From Desmodesmus armatus (Eukaryota; Chlorophyta; Chlorophyceae; Sphaeropleales; Scenedesmaceae), in assembly GCA_007449985.2 (NCBI GenBank), contig VIIQ02000649.1, forward strand, positions 741,021-805,020: a stretch of DNA of 64,000 bases, read 5' to 3'. This document shows, piece after piece, positions 1 through 11,503 of this stretch. How positions within the stretch are numbered: the first letter of the stretch is position 1; the number at the start of each line of letters is the position of its first letter. The position numbers were made by a program, and so were the translations under genes. The notes under the pieces were generated by a model that made no database searches, was not told the DNA's origin, and saw only the letters and a list, made by a program, of their open reading frames with translations.

Positions 1-2012
1 CCCGCCATAACAGCTTGCTACCTACCCAAAACAACTGGCATGGGCTGAGCAGTGCCAGCACCCACCTTTGCGACAAATCCTGGGAGCGGCTGTAACAGCC
101 GCTGGCATGCGGTGCTTGGCGCAGCCGCTGTGCCATCACAGCCAACATGCTGCACTGTACAAACAGATTCCATCCCAAGCTGGGAGCAAAGCGCTCAGTG
201 TCAGACAGGTGCTGGAAGGTGGCCTGCTCTGCGCATAATCATGCATGCTTCAGATGCAGGATCTGGCGTGTCGGCAGGCCTGTGCCGATCTAGCAACGGG
301 CTCGGGCAAGCGCGCCCGCTGACAAAACCCAGGTGCGCACCTACTGCATGTGGCCCCACAACGGCAGGCAACGGTGGCTGAGCCACACCCAGTAAGCGGC
401 AAAAGCACAAGGCGGCCATGCGCACAACACTGCCTGTGTATGTACACATCAACCCTACCATCCATGTCTGCCAGTTGCAGCGGTCCGTGCAAAAAGCAAA
501 ACCAATGTACCAAGCAGCAGGCTGTCGCAACCTGTGGCAAAGCGCCGACTGCATCCCAAGCTGTGTGTGCTGCAGCAGTTGCTGCTGCAGCGGGAATTGG
601 AGAAACGGATCATGGATGCGTCATGGAAGCAGCTCCCCGGGCCAACGCAAGCAGCTAATGGCGCGCACACACACAATCCATGGGGTGCATGGCGCTGTGG
701 TTGCACCCAGGTGCGTCATAGCCTCAATTGCAAGCATAGCATGGCTAGTGATCCCCCGCTAAGTGGCTCGCACACCGTGGCACACCAAAGCTGTGACCAC
801 GTGCTGCCGTTGCACATGCACAGCAAGCTACCTCATTGCGTGTATTCAGCCACGCATGCAGCAAGTGCTGCCGCTCTCATGCCACTGACTGTGACACAAC
901 GTCCAAAACCCTCCTCCAAGACAGATGGCAGCTGTCAAGCTGCAGCTGGAAAGAAACCTAACAACCGCCAGCGCTGTCAGCGCGCGCTGTCGACGTCCCT
1001 CCCAAACTCATCAGAAGTCAAATCAGCATGTGGTCAGGGAGTCACAAATCGCATGCAGCAGCGGTGAACATCCAAAACTGCCGCCTCCTCTGGTGAATCT
1101 CCACATGAAAACCTAGGCCGCACAATACCAGACAGGACATAACTCTTGCTGTGATCGTAACAGCAGCATGCCCTGCTTGCACCGCAAATTGCACCCCCTT
1201 CAGGCACACATGCACATCCCCACACACAACAGATCCACACGCACGCCTTGTACGATGACTGCACCATCTGCAACGCTCCAACACACTTTAGCTGAACTCG
1301 CACCGGGCTTGGTCTGACTGAACAATCTTTCGCAGTTCCACCCTGAATCAGTCAACCACAACGGCAGCAGAAAGACTCCACAAGTGCAGTGGCTGCACAC
1401 ATGCAGCCAACCTGACATCTTAGCATGCAGGGCTGTCACAGCCACATGCACCCTTCAACGTCACAACAAATCCACCTGATGTGGGTGGGAATTCCTTCCT
1501 CCGCTCGTGCTGACACGCCCCGCTGTCATAGGACAAACAAAAACCCTGCTATTTGGCCCAACCGACAGACATGTCAGCAGGGCACTGCAGATACATACCT
1601 CTCAGCACAGGCATGCATATATCAACGCCACAGCGAGGCTGTCCAGACCTCCTCTTGTCACAAGCAATAAAGCCACCACCAGCAACATGATCAATGTTGG
1701 TGGCTTGGTATCAGATGAAGCAAAAAGCATCCCCGAACAGGGCAGCAATACTATCCTTTGAAAGCTCAGCCCTGGGTAGTGCAAAACGTGCTCAAGAGAG
1801 TATGTGTGAATGCAACAGACAGCAGGAGCATGCATCATAGACAGAGGGAAACAGTCCAACACAAGTGGCGATCATCACCATGTGCTTCTGAGCTGCAGCA
1901 GCCACCGGGGTTGAGTCAACCATATGCCAGTAATCGGCTGTAAGGTTACTGTAAGCAGCTGCGCTAGATGACCTGCGCTAACTCCTAGGCGTTAGGGCTG
2001 ATCGGGAACGCA
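1..2012. other. No gene recognised (intergenic or downstream flank)
   Basis: About 2 kb before the stop codon of the minus-strand Gln-rich gene. Open frames here are short, Cys/His/Ala-rich and lack recognisable domains or a consistent splice pattern. The only structured element I see is the 13-bp palindrome GGTTGAGTCAACC at 1909-1921, which recurs elsewhere in the window. Part of this stretch may be the 3' UTR of the Gln-rich gene. Confidence 0.5.
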
Positions 2013-5000
2013 CTAGCCCCTGCGCTGCTTCTTGTTAGACTGAAGCTCGCCAAACACAGCTGCCGCTGCCGCTGCTAGCGCAGCAGCGTAATCCATCCCA
2101 CCACTGCCACTGCCCCTGGCTGCAGCTGCTGCTGTAAGGGGCGCTGTTGTGCCCCCTGCTGGCCCCGACACCCCCGCGCTACCCACGAACCCCGGCCCGG
2201 GACTTTGCTGGCTGCCTGCAGGGCCTGCAGGCTGTGCTGGACCCTGAGAGTCCTGCCTAAACCCAGGGCCTGCAGCTTGTGCTGGAGCCTGAGAGTGGTG
2301 CCTAAACCCAGGGCCTGCAGGCTGTGCTGGACCCTGAGAGTCCTGCCTAAACCCTGCCTGCTGCAGAGGCCCCATGGCCCCAGTCTCCTGCTGTCCTGTA
2401 AGAGTGCCTGTGGCTGCGAAGGCTTGAGCAGGGCTGCCCTGTGGGCCCCTCTGCAGACTGCTGTTGGGCATCTGCAGTGGGGCCGACTGTGGTGCACAGC
2501 TGGCAGCAACTGCAGTCACAAACTGCTGCAGCACTGCGGCTGTACTGGCAGGCACTGTTGCAGCAGGCGGTGCTGCTGCCTGCGCACTGAATCCTGCTGG
2601 TGGCATGTCGGTGCCAGAGTATGGCAGCCCAGAGCTCACGCTAGGGCGGTTGTGCGCCCACTGGCGACTGCTGCTGTTGCCACCCAGCTGCCCCTGACCC
2701 ACAGGACGCGCCACACTTGCAGATGAGCTGTCGACATGTGCAGCGCTGCTTGAACCTCTGCCCGTGTGCTGCTGCTGCGACGGTGCAGCCCTGCCGGCGG
2801 TTGCCGCTGCAGGGATTGCAGCAGCACCACCAGCACGTGCCTTGCTGGCGGTAAGCGCTTGCAGGATAGCATTTCCTGCAGCCATCATCCCCTGCAGGAA
2901 CATAGCCTTGTCAGGAGCTGCTGGTGGTCCTTGTGCTGGAGAGCTTGCCAGCTGCCCAGCACGCTGCGCCCGTCCTGCTGGGTTAGCCGCGGCAGCACGG
3001 CCCTGCGCTTGTGGTACTGCTGCTGCCAACGCTTTCACCATCTCCATTAATCCTGCCTCTATGCTCCCTGGGGCTGCAGGAGAGCCTGAGCGGGCAGCAG
3101 GTGCAGCACTAGCGGCAAGGGCAGCAGGGACCGGGCAGGGACCAGAGGCAGCAGGGTTTGTACCCTGCCTGGGGCCTGCTGCCTGTGCCTGCTGCTGTGG
3201 GCGCTGCTCCAGCGCACCGGTGCTGATAGGAGGACCGCAGCTGGATGCAGATCCTCCCCATGCTGAAGGCTGTGGCAGGGGGCGTCCCTGCATCCCTGCG
3301 CTGGCCTGCATGGCTGTGCTGGCCTGCATCCCTGTGCTGACCTGCATGCCTGTGCTGGCCTGCATGGCTGTGTTGGCCTGCATGGCTGTGCTGACCTGCA
3401 TGGCTGTGCTGGCCTGCATGGCTGTGTTGGCCTGCATGGCTGTGCTGGCCTGCATGCCTGTGCTGGCCTGCATGCCTGCACTGACCTGCATGGCTGTGCT
3501 GACCTGCATGGCTGTGTTGGCCTGCATCCCTGTGCTGACCTGCATCCCTGTGCTGGCTTGCATGCCTGCACCAACCTGCATGGCCGTGCTGGCCTGCACA
3601 CCTGTGTTGGCCTGCATGGATGTGTTGGCCTGTATAAACGTGCTGACCTCATGGCTGCTGAATGCAGCTGATGCAGGACGTGCTGAGCCTTCTGCAGACT
3701 CCCAATTCATGCCTGCACCGGAGGGCTGTTGTCCTGCAGCCTGCGCACCTGGGGCGCCTGCCATGGCGCTTGTGCTGACATGGCAGGACGCGCCCAAGTT
3801 CCCTGCAGGGGGCCTATGCATGGCTGCTGGCTGTCCTGCAGCAGCAGCCCCCCGCTCATGTGGTACCCTTGCACTGGACTGTGGCACTGCCCAGCTGCTG
3901 CTGTTGTGAGCACCGGATGCGTCATCCTGTGCGCTAGCTGCTGCGGCCAGAAGCCAAAGGGGGTCTGACATCTGCTCCTGCTCCTCTTCCCACACCTGCT
4001 GCTGTTGCAGTGGCATGTGCTGGGCAGGGTGTGGCATCTGCAGCTGCTGAGACTGCTGCTGCATGGGAGGTGGAGCTGAAACTGCGGCCACACTCCCCTG
4101 CTGCTGTGCGCCCTGCTGCCTGATGCGCTGCATGGCCTGCGCGGATGCAGCGGGCGGCTGCATGGCTGTTGCTGGTGGCTGTGGCCCAGCAGCAGCACCT
4201 GCGCCTTCCCAGTGCCCCTGCATCTGCATGTGCTGAGGGGGACCTGCAGGACGGCCATGGTATCCAGCCTGCGGCATGAAAGGAGCTGCAGGGTGCGCGG
4301 GCGCATAGGGTGCACCATGCAGGGTGTATTCCTGCTGCATGGTCTGCACAGCAGCGACAGCTGGGTCGTGTGCTGGACCCCGAGAGTACCCTGCTGCTGC
4401 AGTGGCCGCATGGGGTGCTGTTGCTGCGCCCTGCATGTAGCTTTGCCTGCTGGGGGTGTTCCTGCTGGTGCTGCTTGCAGGCGGTGCTCCTGCTGCTGGG
4501 GAACATGGGGAGCTAGAGCGGCTCCTGTGCAGCTGACTCAGCTGCATGCTGGCTGGGTCAGCATCTCGGTCAAAGCCCTGCTTCCCCCACCGTGGGTGGT
4601 TGACCTTTGAGATCCACCTGGGCACCCCACACAAAATGGGCAAAACACGGATAAGACACAGTTGCAGGAGGCCTATACCACTGAAGGGCTAGCAGCACTT
4701 GAAGCTAAGCTCAACAGCTGGCATGGAGCACTTGGCAGTTTCACACAACTGTCGATTGCAAGTGCAGCACTACTGCAAGCAACTTTCAGCTGTGCATGTA
4801 GGCCATGCAGTGTCAACCCCCTGAAGCCAAACTGCTGTAGCCAAGAGACTCCCAGTGTGGCACACGAAACCTAACCACCCCTTACCTGAAGTGTTTTGCT
4901 GCCTCGGCTATGCTGCTGGGTGCAAAAATCTGCTGCTTGCCAGAAGGCCCCACACGCCCTGTCACCCCGGCAGGTGTCTGTCCTTCGCCAGCATGACCCG

Positions 5001-7219
5001 GGCCACTGAAGCCACTGTCAGGTGTGCTGAGAGCAGCACCAGTGGCCTCCTGCATGGAAGCACCCAGCTGACTCATCTGCTGCCTGCCCTCCCCAGGAGT
5101 GCTGCTCCGAGCCCGCTTCATAGGCGGTGGCTGCATCTCCGTGTGCTGTCGCTGCTGCTGGTGTGTGGAAGGAGCCGGGGAGCCTGCGAAAGGTCCCTGC
5201 TGCTGCTGAAGCTGTTGCTGCTGCCTGCCCTGCTGCTGCTCCTGCACAGCATCTAGCATCTGTGACAGCAGTGCTAGCAGCTGCTGCTGTGGGTTGTGGG
5301 GCTGAGCGGTGCCGGTGCTGGAGCCACGACGGGGCAGTGGCACACCGGCTGGTAACGCTGCTCGCACTGCTGCAATCGCAGCCTCTAGTTTCTCCTGAGA
5401 TTCTGCCTGCAGATCCACCGGTAGTGGACGTTTTTGTGGTCGTGGCTGCTGCTGCTGTTGCCCCTGGCTGAGGCTTTTGCTTGCTGACTGCTGCAGCGCT
5501 GCAGGGGAGCTTGCGCGTCCTGCAGCAGTAGCTGCAGGCGCCCTGGGGGCGTGTTTGTCCCTCGCGCTGCGCGCGCAGGTGTGTTTTCAGAGGCCTCCCT
5601 GCTGTGTGGCGCAGCCGCAGTCGCTGATGGTGTTGGCGCTGGTGTTTGTGCTGCTGCAGCAGGCTTTTCCACTGCCCTAGCTGCCACACCAGCGGCAGCA
5701 CCAGCAGCAGCAGCAAGCTGGACCTCTGCCTTGACCACCACAGCAGGAGTACCGCTGCTACTGGCTGATTGCCTTACAGCAGCGGCAGCAGGTGGCTCCA
5801 TGGCCGCAGCAGCAGGAGTTCCTGCTGCAGTGACAGCAGCAGCAGCAGGATGCTCAGCCGCCGCACCTCCAGCTGCCCCAGCAGCTGTAGCAGCAGCAGC
5901 AGCAGGGGTAGCAGCAGCAGGTGCTCCGTCCACCTCCTGCTGCAGTGCAGCCATTTGTGCCAGCAGGGGGTGTCCCTCTAAACTGACCCCCAGCCGCTGC
6001 ATCTGTGCCTGCATGCGCAGCAGCAGCTGCCTCTTGTGCTGGGCGCTGAGCTGTTGGACGTTGATCGGCGGCAGGGGGCTCGAGGAGCGAGACTTGCGCG
6101 CCGCCGCCGCTGCTCCTGCCCCTGCTGATAGCGGCCCTGTCCTGCTGCTGCTGCCAGCTGCTGCTGCCTGGGCAGCGCTGCCGAGCAGGGTTGGTCGCTG
6201 GCCAGGTTCTGGGCTTGGGCTTGGGTTGGAACCTGAGGGCAGCTTGCTCGCGCCTCGGAGCAGAGGAGAGCTGGGCGTGTTACGGGGCCCAGGGTTTTGC
6301 GCCCGTGGCTGAGCAGAGTTTTGCGCCTGTGGATGTGAGGCCTCCAGGCCTGGTTGGCTCCTGGGGAGACCAGAGCTGCTGCTGCCGCCGGGGTTGGAGC
6401 CCTGCTGCTGCCCCGCGATGTGGGGCGTTGACTGACGGTCAACCGCTGACTGATGCTGCCCTGATGGCTGTCTGGGGGGTGCAGTGGCAGCAGCAGCAGC
6501 GGCGGTGGCTGCAGAGCTGGGCGGCGCCTGCTGCTGCTGCGGTGCATTTGTCTGCGTCTGCGCCTGCTGCTGTGCCTGCAGATGCGCCTGCGCCTGCTGC
6601 TGCTGAGATTGCGCCTGGGCAGAGATGACAGCGCTCAACCTCTTCTGTAGCTGCTGCAGGACCTGCTCCTGCTTAGCATTGCCAGCGGCCTTGGGAAGCG
6701 CCTTGGCAACTGCGGCAGCAGCTGCAGCAGCGGGCGACAGCTTTGCTGCTGCTGCTGCTGCAGCGGCAGCAGCAGGGGAGAGCTCTGCTGCGGCAGCAGG
6801 CGCCAGTTGTGCACTGCTTGCTGCTGCTGCTGCTGATGGTAGGCTTGCTGGCAGGCCGGCTGCCGGCGCCAGCCCCCGATCTGACCCTCCCCGCTGTGCA
6901 GTTTCAAGCTTTGAGCCCAAAGCTGGGCCAGCAGCCTGTCCTGCCACTGCAGCAGCAGCAGCCGCTGCTGCTGCTGCGTCTGTGAAGGCTTGCTGCTGCT
7001 GCTGCTGCATCGCCCGCGCACCTGCTGTGCTTTGCCGGTCTGTGCATGGAAGCGCGGGGGGACCCTCCTGCTGCTGCTGTCTACTAGTTTGTTCTATGTG
7101 TGGAGTAGAGCCCCCAGCAGCGCCTGCTGTACTTCCACTGCTGCTGCGGTGCCGCTTGACTCCTACTACTGCTGGATACTCGTGCTGTTGTTGCCCATCC
7201 TGCCGTCCTTGTTCAGAAA

Positions 7220-7258
<39 letters not shown>

Positions 7259-8081
7259 GTGGTGATGGTGTAGCTGCTGTTGCGTCTGTTGCAGCAGCTG
7301 GCTGCGCACCGGAGCTGCTGCCCTTGGTCTTGCGGTACTGACTTTTCAGGGCGGCTAGGGCCTGCTGGTTACGCAGCAGGGCAGCCAGCAAGGATGCCGT
7401 CCCTGCAGTAAGCTTGCGCCCCTGCCTTCCTTGCTGCTGCTGCTGCTGTTCATCCCTGCCTAGGTATCCACTGGCAGCAGCAGCAGCAGCAGGTGGTGGA
7501 GACTGTTCAGGTGCAAGTTGTTGCTGGGATGGCCCCTGCACTGCGCCTGGCTGCTGTTGCTGTGCACCTCCTGCAGCATCTGCGTCCTGCCGCTGCTCCT
7601 GCACCTGCGGCTGCTGTTGTCTGCTGCTGCCCTCTCCCGCCCCAGCTGCCAAAGACCCCGTCCCTGCTCCTGCTGGCCCTGCTGTTGCCTCTGAGTGATG
7701 AGTTGCATCAGTGGCAGTGCAGCAGGTGCTGCCACTGTTTGCTGGCGCTGCTGCAGCACCAATGGCAGTGGGGTTTATGCTCTCCTGCAGGACTGCTTTG
7801 GTATCCTGCTGTGGCTGCTGTTCCCTGCCTGCAGCTGCCCCATCACCCTGCTGTGTACTGCTGGTACCGCGCAAAGGGCTGGGCTGCACTGGGACAGCCT
7901 GTTGTGCCGTGGGTGGGTGGGGCAGGTGTGCCTCGTCAGCACTACCACTGTAAGCTTGTGCAGACAGCTGTAAGCTGTCAGGCGACTGCATGTGCTGAGC
8001 TGCTGGCATAGAGCCCTCTGCTGCCTGTCCCTGCTTGGCGTGTGACTGGCGTTGACTGGCAGCCATGCGCAGCACCTTCAT
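2013..8081 (-). CDS. Gln/Ala-rich low-complexity protein, possibly a nuclear transcription co-regulator
   Basis: Two exon blocks on the minus strand. Block 1 runs from an ATG at 8081 (a second ATG at 8066) to 4886. Block 2 runs from 4617 to the stop at 2013. The 268-bp intron 4885-4618 has a GTAAGG donor and a CCCAG acceptor, and joins in phase 2 to give the ordered stretch AKHFRWISKVNHPRWGKQGF. The product is about 1,900 residues, dominated by poly-Gln, poly-Ala and Ser/Pro/Gln stretches, with an 18-bp hexapeptide minisatellite near its middle and a basic end (NKKQRRG) that could be a nuclear signal. Within block 1 the reading frame changes near 5,545-5,549, where a run of five G appears one base short. 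No domain is recognised. The co-regulator idea rests on composition only. An extra 5' exon is possible because the sequence just before the ATG (gtag, then codons EWAQH) also looks like an acceptor. Confidence 0.6.
2221..2355 (-). repeat. Three 45-bp tandem repeats inside the Gln-rich coding region
   Basis: Three near-identical 45-bp units encode the 15-residue motif PGFR(QD/HH)SQ(G/A)PAQ(P/A)AG near the C-terminus of the Gln-rich protein. All units keep the reading frame. Confidence 0.8.
3294..3640 (-). repeat. 18-bp coding minisatellite (hexapeptide MQ(A/V)(S/N)T(A/G))
   Basis: About 19 tandem 18-bp units encode variants of MQASTA, MQVSTG and MQANTA. The unit length keeps frame, and most variation is at the third, fourth and sixth residues. 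On the plus strand it reads as repeated ctggcctgcatggctgtg. It gives a Met/Gln/Thr-rich low-complexity stretch in the middle of the second exon block. Confidence 0.9.
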
Positions 8082-9136
8082 ATGCTGGGCCCATTCCTAC
8101 ATGCGCAAATGAACCTGCAAACACAGCGAAAGAGGGCGAATACCCGGGCTCCCGGACTTGTACAGTGCCTAAAATATACATCGGGCAACACGACGTGTGC
8201 GGGCACGTTCTCCCCCCTCATTGGAAAGAAACAAGTGTTTAAAACCTTTTTTGGCTGGAAAAAAGTTTGGGACGCATTTTGATAGAAACGGAAACTCACC
8301 GGTGCCAGCCAGCCCTCAATGCAGCCCACCGCGACAGCATCTCCATTTCAGCTCTAATGGTGCCACGCCAATGCCGTTAAGCTACCATCACAGCAGAAGG
8401 CGCCGCTGCTGTTTGTCAGTTGACAGTCTTGGCTGGAGCTTCAGGCTCCCTCGTTGCAGGCGAAGGTCACGAGATGCGTTGTGCGCTGGAGAGTCACTTG
8501 GCGGGCGCAGCAACTGCGTGACAGGCCGTTTGCAACGCAAACTGCCGTGATATGTCACGGCACCTTGAACACCGAGCAAGATGCGTTGGAGCGTCCACTA
8601 GTATTTGAACGGGTATAACATGTGGCTTCGCAACATCTGTAGCCGAAAACACCATCGTCCAGTGCAGTCACTCGAACCCCGCCCAAATTATTGGTGGCGA
8701 AACTGCTGTTCGCTCAAACCCGACGAACAGAGGCAAGAATCATGCATGCATCACAGATATGACTTCAAGTTCAAGATAAGCAGGCACGTTATGCTATCTC
8801 ACTACATGCACAAGCGACACTCACTCCGGCAGCCTGCTTCAACCGATCTCCACAGGTGCATGTGCAGTGAACCATTGCTGACCCCGTGAATGTGCAGGCG
8901 CTGGGACACCCATTGTGCCAGACGTACAGCTGGAGTAATGTTGCAGTAAGATCGCAGAGGCTGAAGCTGCCGTGTCAGCTGGAGTAATGGTGATGCTATT
9001 GACCTGTGCACCAGCTGGCACTAGGGTATTGCCAGCAAGCCTCAGACACTAGCAAGCGCACCAGCTGACACGATTCTATGGAGCCTATTGACGCACTGCA
9101 AGCCGATCACTGTGTGGAATGTGCTGCCCTGCCTGC
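8082..9136. other. Intergenic; upstream of the Gln-rich gene
   Basis: No convincing exon. The first 200 bases upstream of the ATG at 8081 should hold the promoter or 5' UTR of the Gln-rich gene (minus strand), possibly with a small 5' exon. The last bases, CCTGC at 9132-9136, are one copy of the target-site duplication of the retrotransposon that follows. Confidence 0.4.
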
Positions 9137-9403
9137 TGTTGATTTGGCATTGTCTATGCTCGGACAATCATGCACCTTGAGTCCTGAAGTTAGCTAAGCC
9201 CACAAGTTGGCTATACCCTGACTCTCTACCAGTATATACACGCACCAGATCTTTAGGTGTGTTGGATCTAAAAAGTATCGTCTGGCTCTTTATGTATGTA
9301 AGTCTCTCCATGCGCCACCTGTCCACAACCATCCGTCCACAACAGCAGTGACTCCCGCCTGCTCTCCGCAGCATCGCTACACTGCCCTCACCAAAACCCA
9401 ACA
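9137..9403 (+). repeat. 5' LTR (267 bp)
   Basis: Matches 12127-12393 base for base by eye, with TG...CA-type ends. A TATA-like stretch (GTATATACA, 9232-9240) lies in its middle and could be the promoter of the element RNA. Confidence 0.95.
9232..9240 (+). promoter_or_regulatory. TATA-like box in the 5' LTR
   Basis: GTATATACA inside the left LTR, also present at the same place in the right LTR. Its position mid-LTR fits a U3 promoter, but function is inferred. Confidence 0.35.
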
Positions 9404-9434
9404 GGTTATGAGCCCATCACGCTTCCACTGCGCT
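9404..9434 (+). other. Primer-binding site for a half initiator tRNA-Met
   Basis: The sequence begins GGTTATGAGCCCATCACG immediately after the LTR. Its reverse complement ends GTGATGGGCTCATAACC, which reads as the D-arm to anticodon-loop part of an initiator tRNA-Met: GGG anticodon stem, CAT anticodon. Pairing would put the primer 3' end in the anticodon stem-loop, so the primer would be a cleaved 5' tRNA half, as known for Drosophila copia, rather than the tRNA acceptor end. The tRNA comparison is from memory. Confidence 0.75.
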
Positions 9435-10033
9435 ACTCCGCTGAGACTCTGAGCCGTCACTGTATCTTCCCGCGCGCGTTGGTAACTTCGAAGGCAACAG
9501 CATTCCTGCAGACGTGCAGAGTTGTGTGCTCAAGGCACATTTGCATTAGTGTTGTGCAGCTTTTCAGCGGTCTGGCCCACCCACAAGCAGCAAGCAGCTA
9601 GTGCCTGTTGGCTCTTCTCGCCCTGCAGCAGCCTAATCCCACTGTCTGGCAGTTGGCATTTGCCCTGAAGCAGTTCTTGCTTGCTTGGCAGTTTGTTTTG
9701 TCGCTCAGCTCTTGTGCTAGCTGGTTCACAGCTCAGTCCAGTGCAGCATCAGCACCCCTACGAGGAACACCTTTCTGACAGGACCACCCTACTTGCCTGT
9801 CCTTTCTGCACCATCTCCCTATCGCACGTGCCCACCCACAGGCAGACTACCTGCTACGGGCCTGTGGTGTGAGGCGTCCCAACGTGTGTGGTGGTTGCAG
9901 TCTGCGGCCACAGTCACAGCTTCCCCCAGCAGTTCCACCCAGCTTCAGTCTCACAGAGTTGCAGCATTTGTTAGTGACAGTTCAGTCACAGTTTGGTGCT
10001 CCGACTGCTCAGACCAGAGCATAGCACAACTCT

Positions 10034-10378
10034 GCACTCCCGCCGCAGTGCAGTCGGCTCAGTTATACCCCAGCAGCGTGGTATAGTCAGCCAAGTAGCC
10101 ACAGTCAGCTACATAGCCTGGCAGCAGTAAGCCTGTCAGCATCTGCACTTCCGCTGCAGTGCAGTAGGCTCAGTTGTACCCCAGCAGCGTGGTATAGTCA
10201 GCCAAGTAGCCACAGTCAGCTACATAGCCTGGCAGCAGTAAGCCTGTCAGCATCAGCCTGGCAGCAATCAGCCTGTCAGCACCTGCACTTCCCCCTACAG
10301 TGCAGTTAGGCCCAGTTGTACTCCAGTAGCGAGGTACATTCGGCCACGCAGTCACTCAGTCAGCTGCACCAAGCCTGC
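10034..10378 (+). repeat. About 111-bp tandem repeats in the retrotransposon leader
   Basis: Three successive copies begin near 10034, 10145 and 10282, each starting with CACT(T/C)CC and a GCAGTGCAGT(C/A)GGCTCAGTT-like core. The first two copies are nearly identical over about 110 bp. The second carries an extra short repeat and the third is diverged. They sit between the primer site and the Gag start. Confidence 0.8.
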
Positions 10379-10474
10379 CAGCACTCAGCCTGACAGCATC
10401 CGCTGTACTAACACACAGTCAGCACACAACAACAGCTAGCAACTCTCAGCCTAGCAGCATACAAGCCTGCCCCC

Positions 10475-11503
10475 ATGGCGTCCAGCTCAAGCAGCGCCCC
10501 TCGGCAGCTCAACTCCATGCCTATCGAGCTAGGAGAAGACAAGAAGGCTACCCTCCTCTTCACCGTTTTCATGAAGAGCCCAGAGGACTTCACACCATGG
10601 CACGACGACTTCGTGGGAGCCCTTTCTACCACCGGCACTGACCTTGTCAAGGCCCTGAAGGAACCCAAACACCCTAAGTCTGCCATTGTCCGCATGCTCA
10701 TCAAGGCCACTGTGGACCGTTCCCTCATTGACAGCTTTGCCCCTTTCTGCCCCACAGCCGCTGACCTGTACAAGCAGATGGCTACACTGTGGAGCATCGC
10801 AGCAGCAGGATCAGCCGACCTGTACTTCATTGAGCTGTCCACCATCAAGATGCACAAGGGCGAGGACATGATGGCGCTCTACAGCCGCTTCAAGCACATC
10901 GTGTCCCTCCTGACGGCAGCCAAGCAGAAGCCCACAGACCAGCAGCAGCTCAGCTTCTTCCTGCAGGCGCTTCCACCAGACTATGACACCCTCCTCACAG
11001 TCATCCGCATGTCTGACCCAGAGAGCGTGGAGGACATCCTGACCCGGCTAATTCAACACGAGAAGAGGCACAACATGCAGGACAACACCCTCTATGGCAA
11101 GGCCCTGCGCACCAGCGGCTACAGTCCCTCACGCAGCAGCCTTAGCAGCTCCAACTACAGGCAGCAGCACCAGCAGTACATGCCTGACAGCAATCGCCAC
11201 AGGCCCTACCAGCAGCAGCACGAGTCCGACAGTGATGATGATGACTCACCCTACCGTGGTAACAGCACATTCAACGGCAACTGCAACTACTGCAAGGAGC
11301 GCGGCCACATGAAGCGTGACTGCCCCAAGCTTGCCAAGAAGGACAAACACCTAATGGTCAAGCGAGTTCGTTTTGCACGTGAGCCTGCAACAAACAGGGA
11401 CCTGCAGCAGCAGCTTGATGACATCCAGTCACGCCTGCACTACCTCACTGCAGCTCTGACCCCTGCCGTCCCATTCGACTGCACCTTTGTGACCCCTTAC
11501 TGA
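10475..11503 (+). CDS. gag: Copia-type Gag polyprotein of the LTR element
   Basis: A 342-residue single-exon frame with a good start context (CCCCATGGCG). Residues about 20-205 resemble the gag_2/UBN2 capsid family of copia elements, including LYKQMATLW, the helix YSRFKHIVSLL and LPPDYDTLL. A Ser/Gln/Asp-rich stretch follows, then a CCHC zinc knuckle with C270, C273, H278 and C283, then a basic patch and a short helix (LQQQLDDIQSRL). Family knowledge: the protein assembles virus-like particles in the cytoplasm, and the knuckle binds element RNA. The frame stops at 11503 with no protease or pol continuation, unlike the usual single copia Gag-Pol frame. Intact coding and identical LTRs suggest recent activity in trans. 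Confidence 0.92.
   Translation: MASSSSSAPRQLNSMPIELGEDKKATLLFTVFMKSPEDFTPWHDDFVGALSTTGTDLVKALKEPKHPKSAIVRMLIKATVDRSLIDSFAPFCPTAADLYKQMATLWSIAAAGSADLYFIELSTIKMHKGEDMMALYSRFKHIVSLLTAAKQKPTDQQQLSFFLQALPPDYDTLLTVIRMSDPESVEDILTRLIQHEKRHNMQDNTLYGKALRTSGYSPSRSSLSSSNYRQQHQQYMPDSNRHRPYQQQHESDSDDDDSPYRGNSTFNGNCNYCKERGHMKRDCPKLAKKDKHLMVKRVRFAREPATNRDLQQQLDDIQSRLHYLTAALTPAVPFDCTFVTPY

Noticed and set aside
2764..3909. Plus-strand frame of 381 codons rich in Ala/Cys with ACMAVL repeats
   Set aside because: Antisense shadow of the Gln-rich gene and its 18-bp repeat. No plausible domain or Cys spacing.
5551..7341. Plus-strand Ala-rich and Cys-rich frames
   Set aside because: Antisense reading of CAG/GCA tracts of the minus-strand Gln-rich gene.
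9404..9460. tRNA gene on the minus strand (initiator Met-like 5' half)
   Set aside because: Only the 5' half is present, with no T-arm or acceptor 3' half, and it abuts the LTR exactly. It is the primer-binding site.
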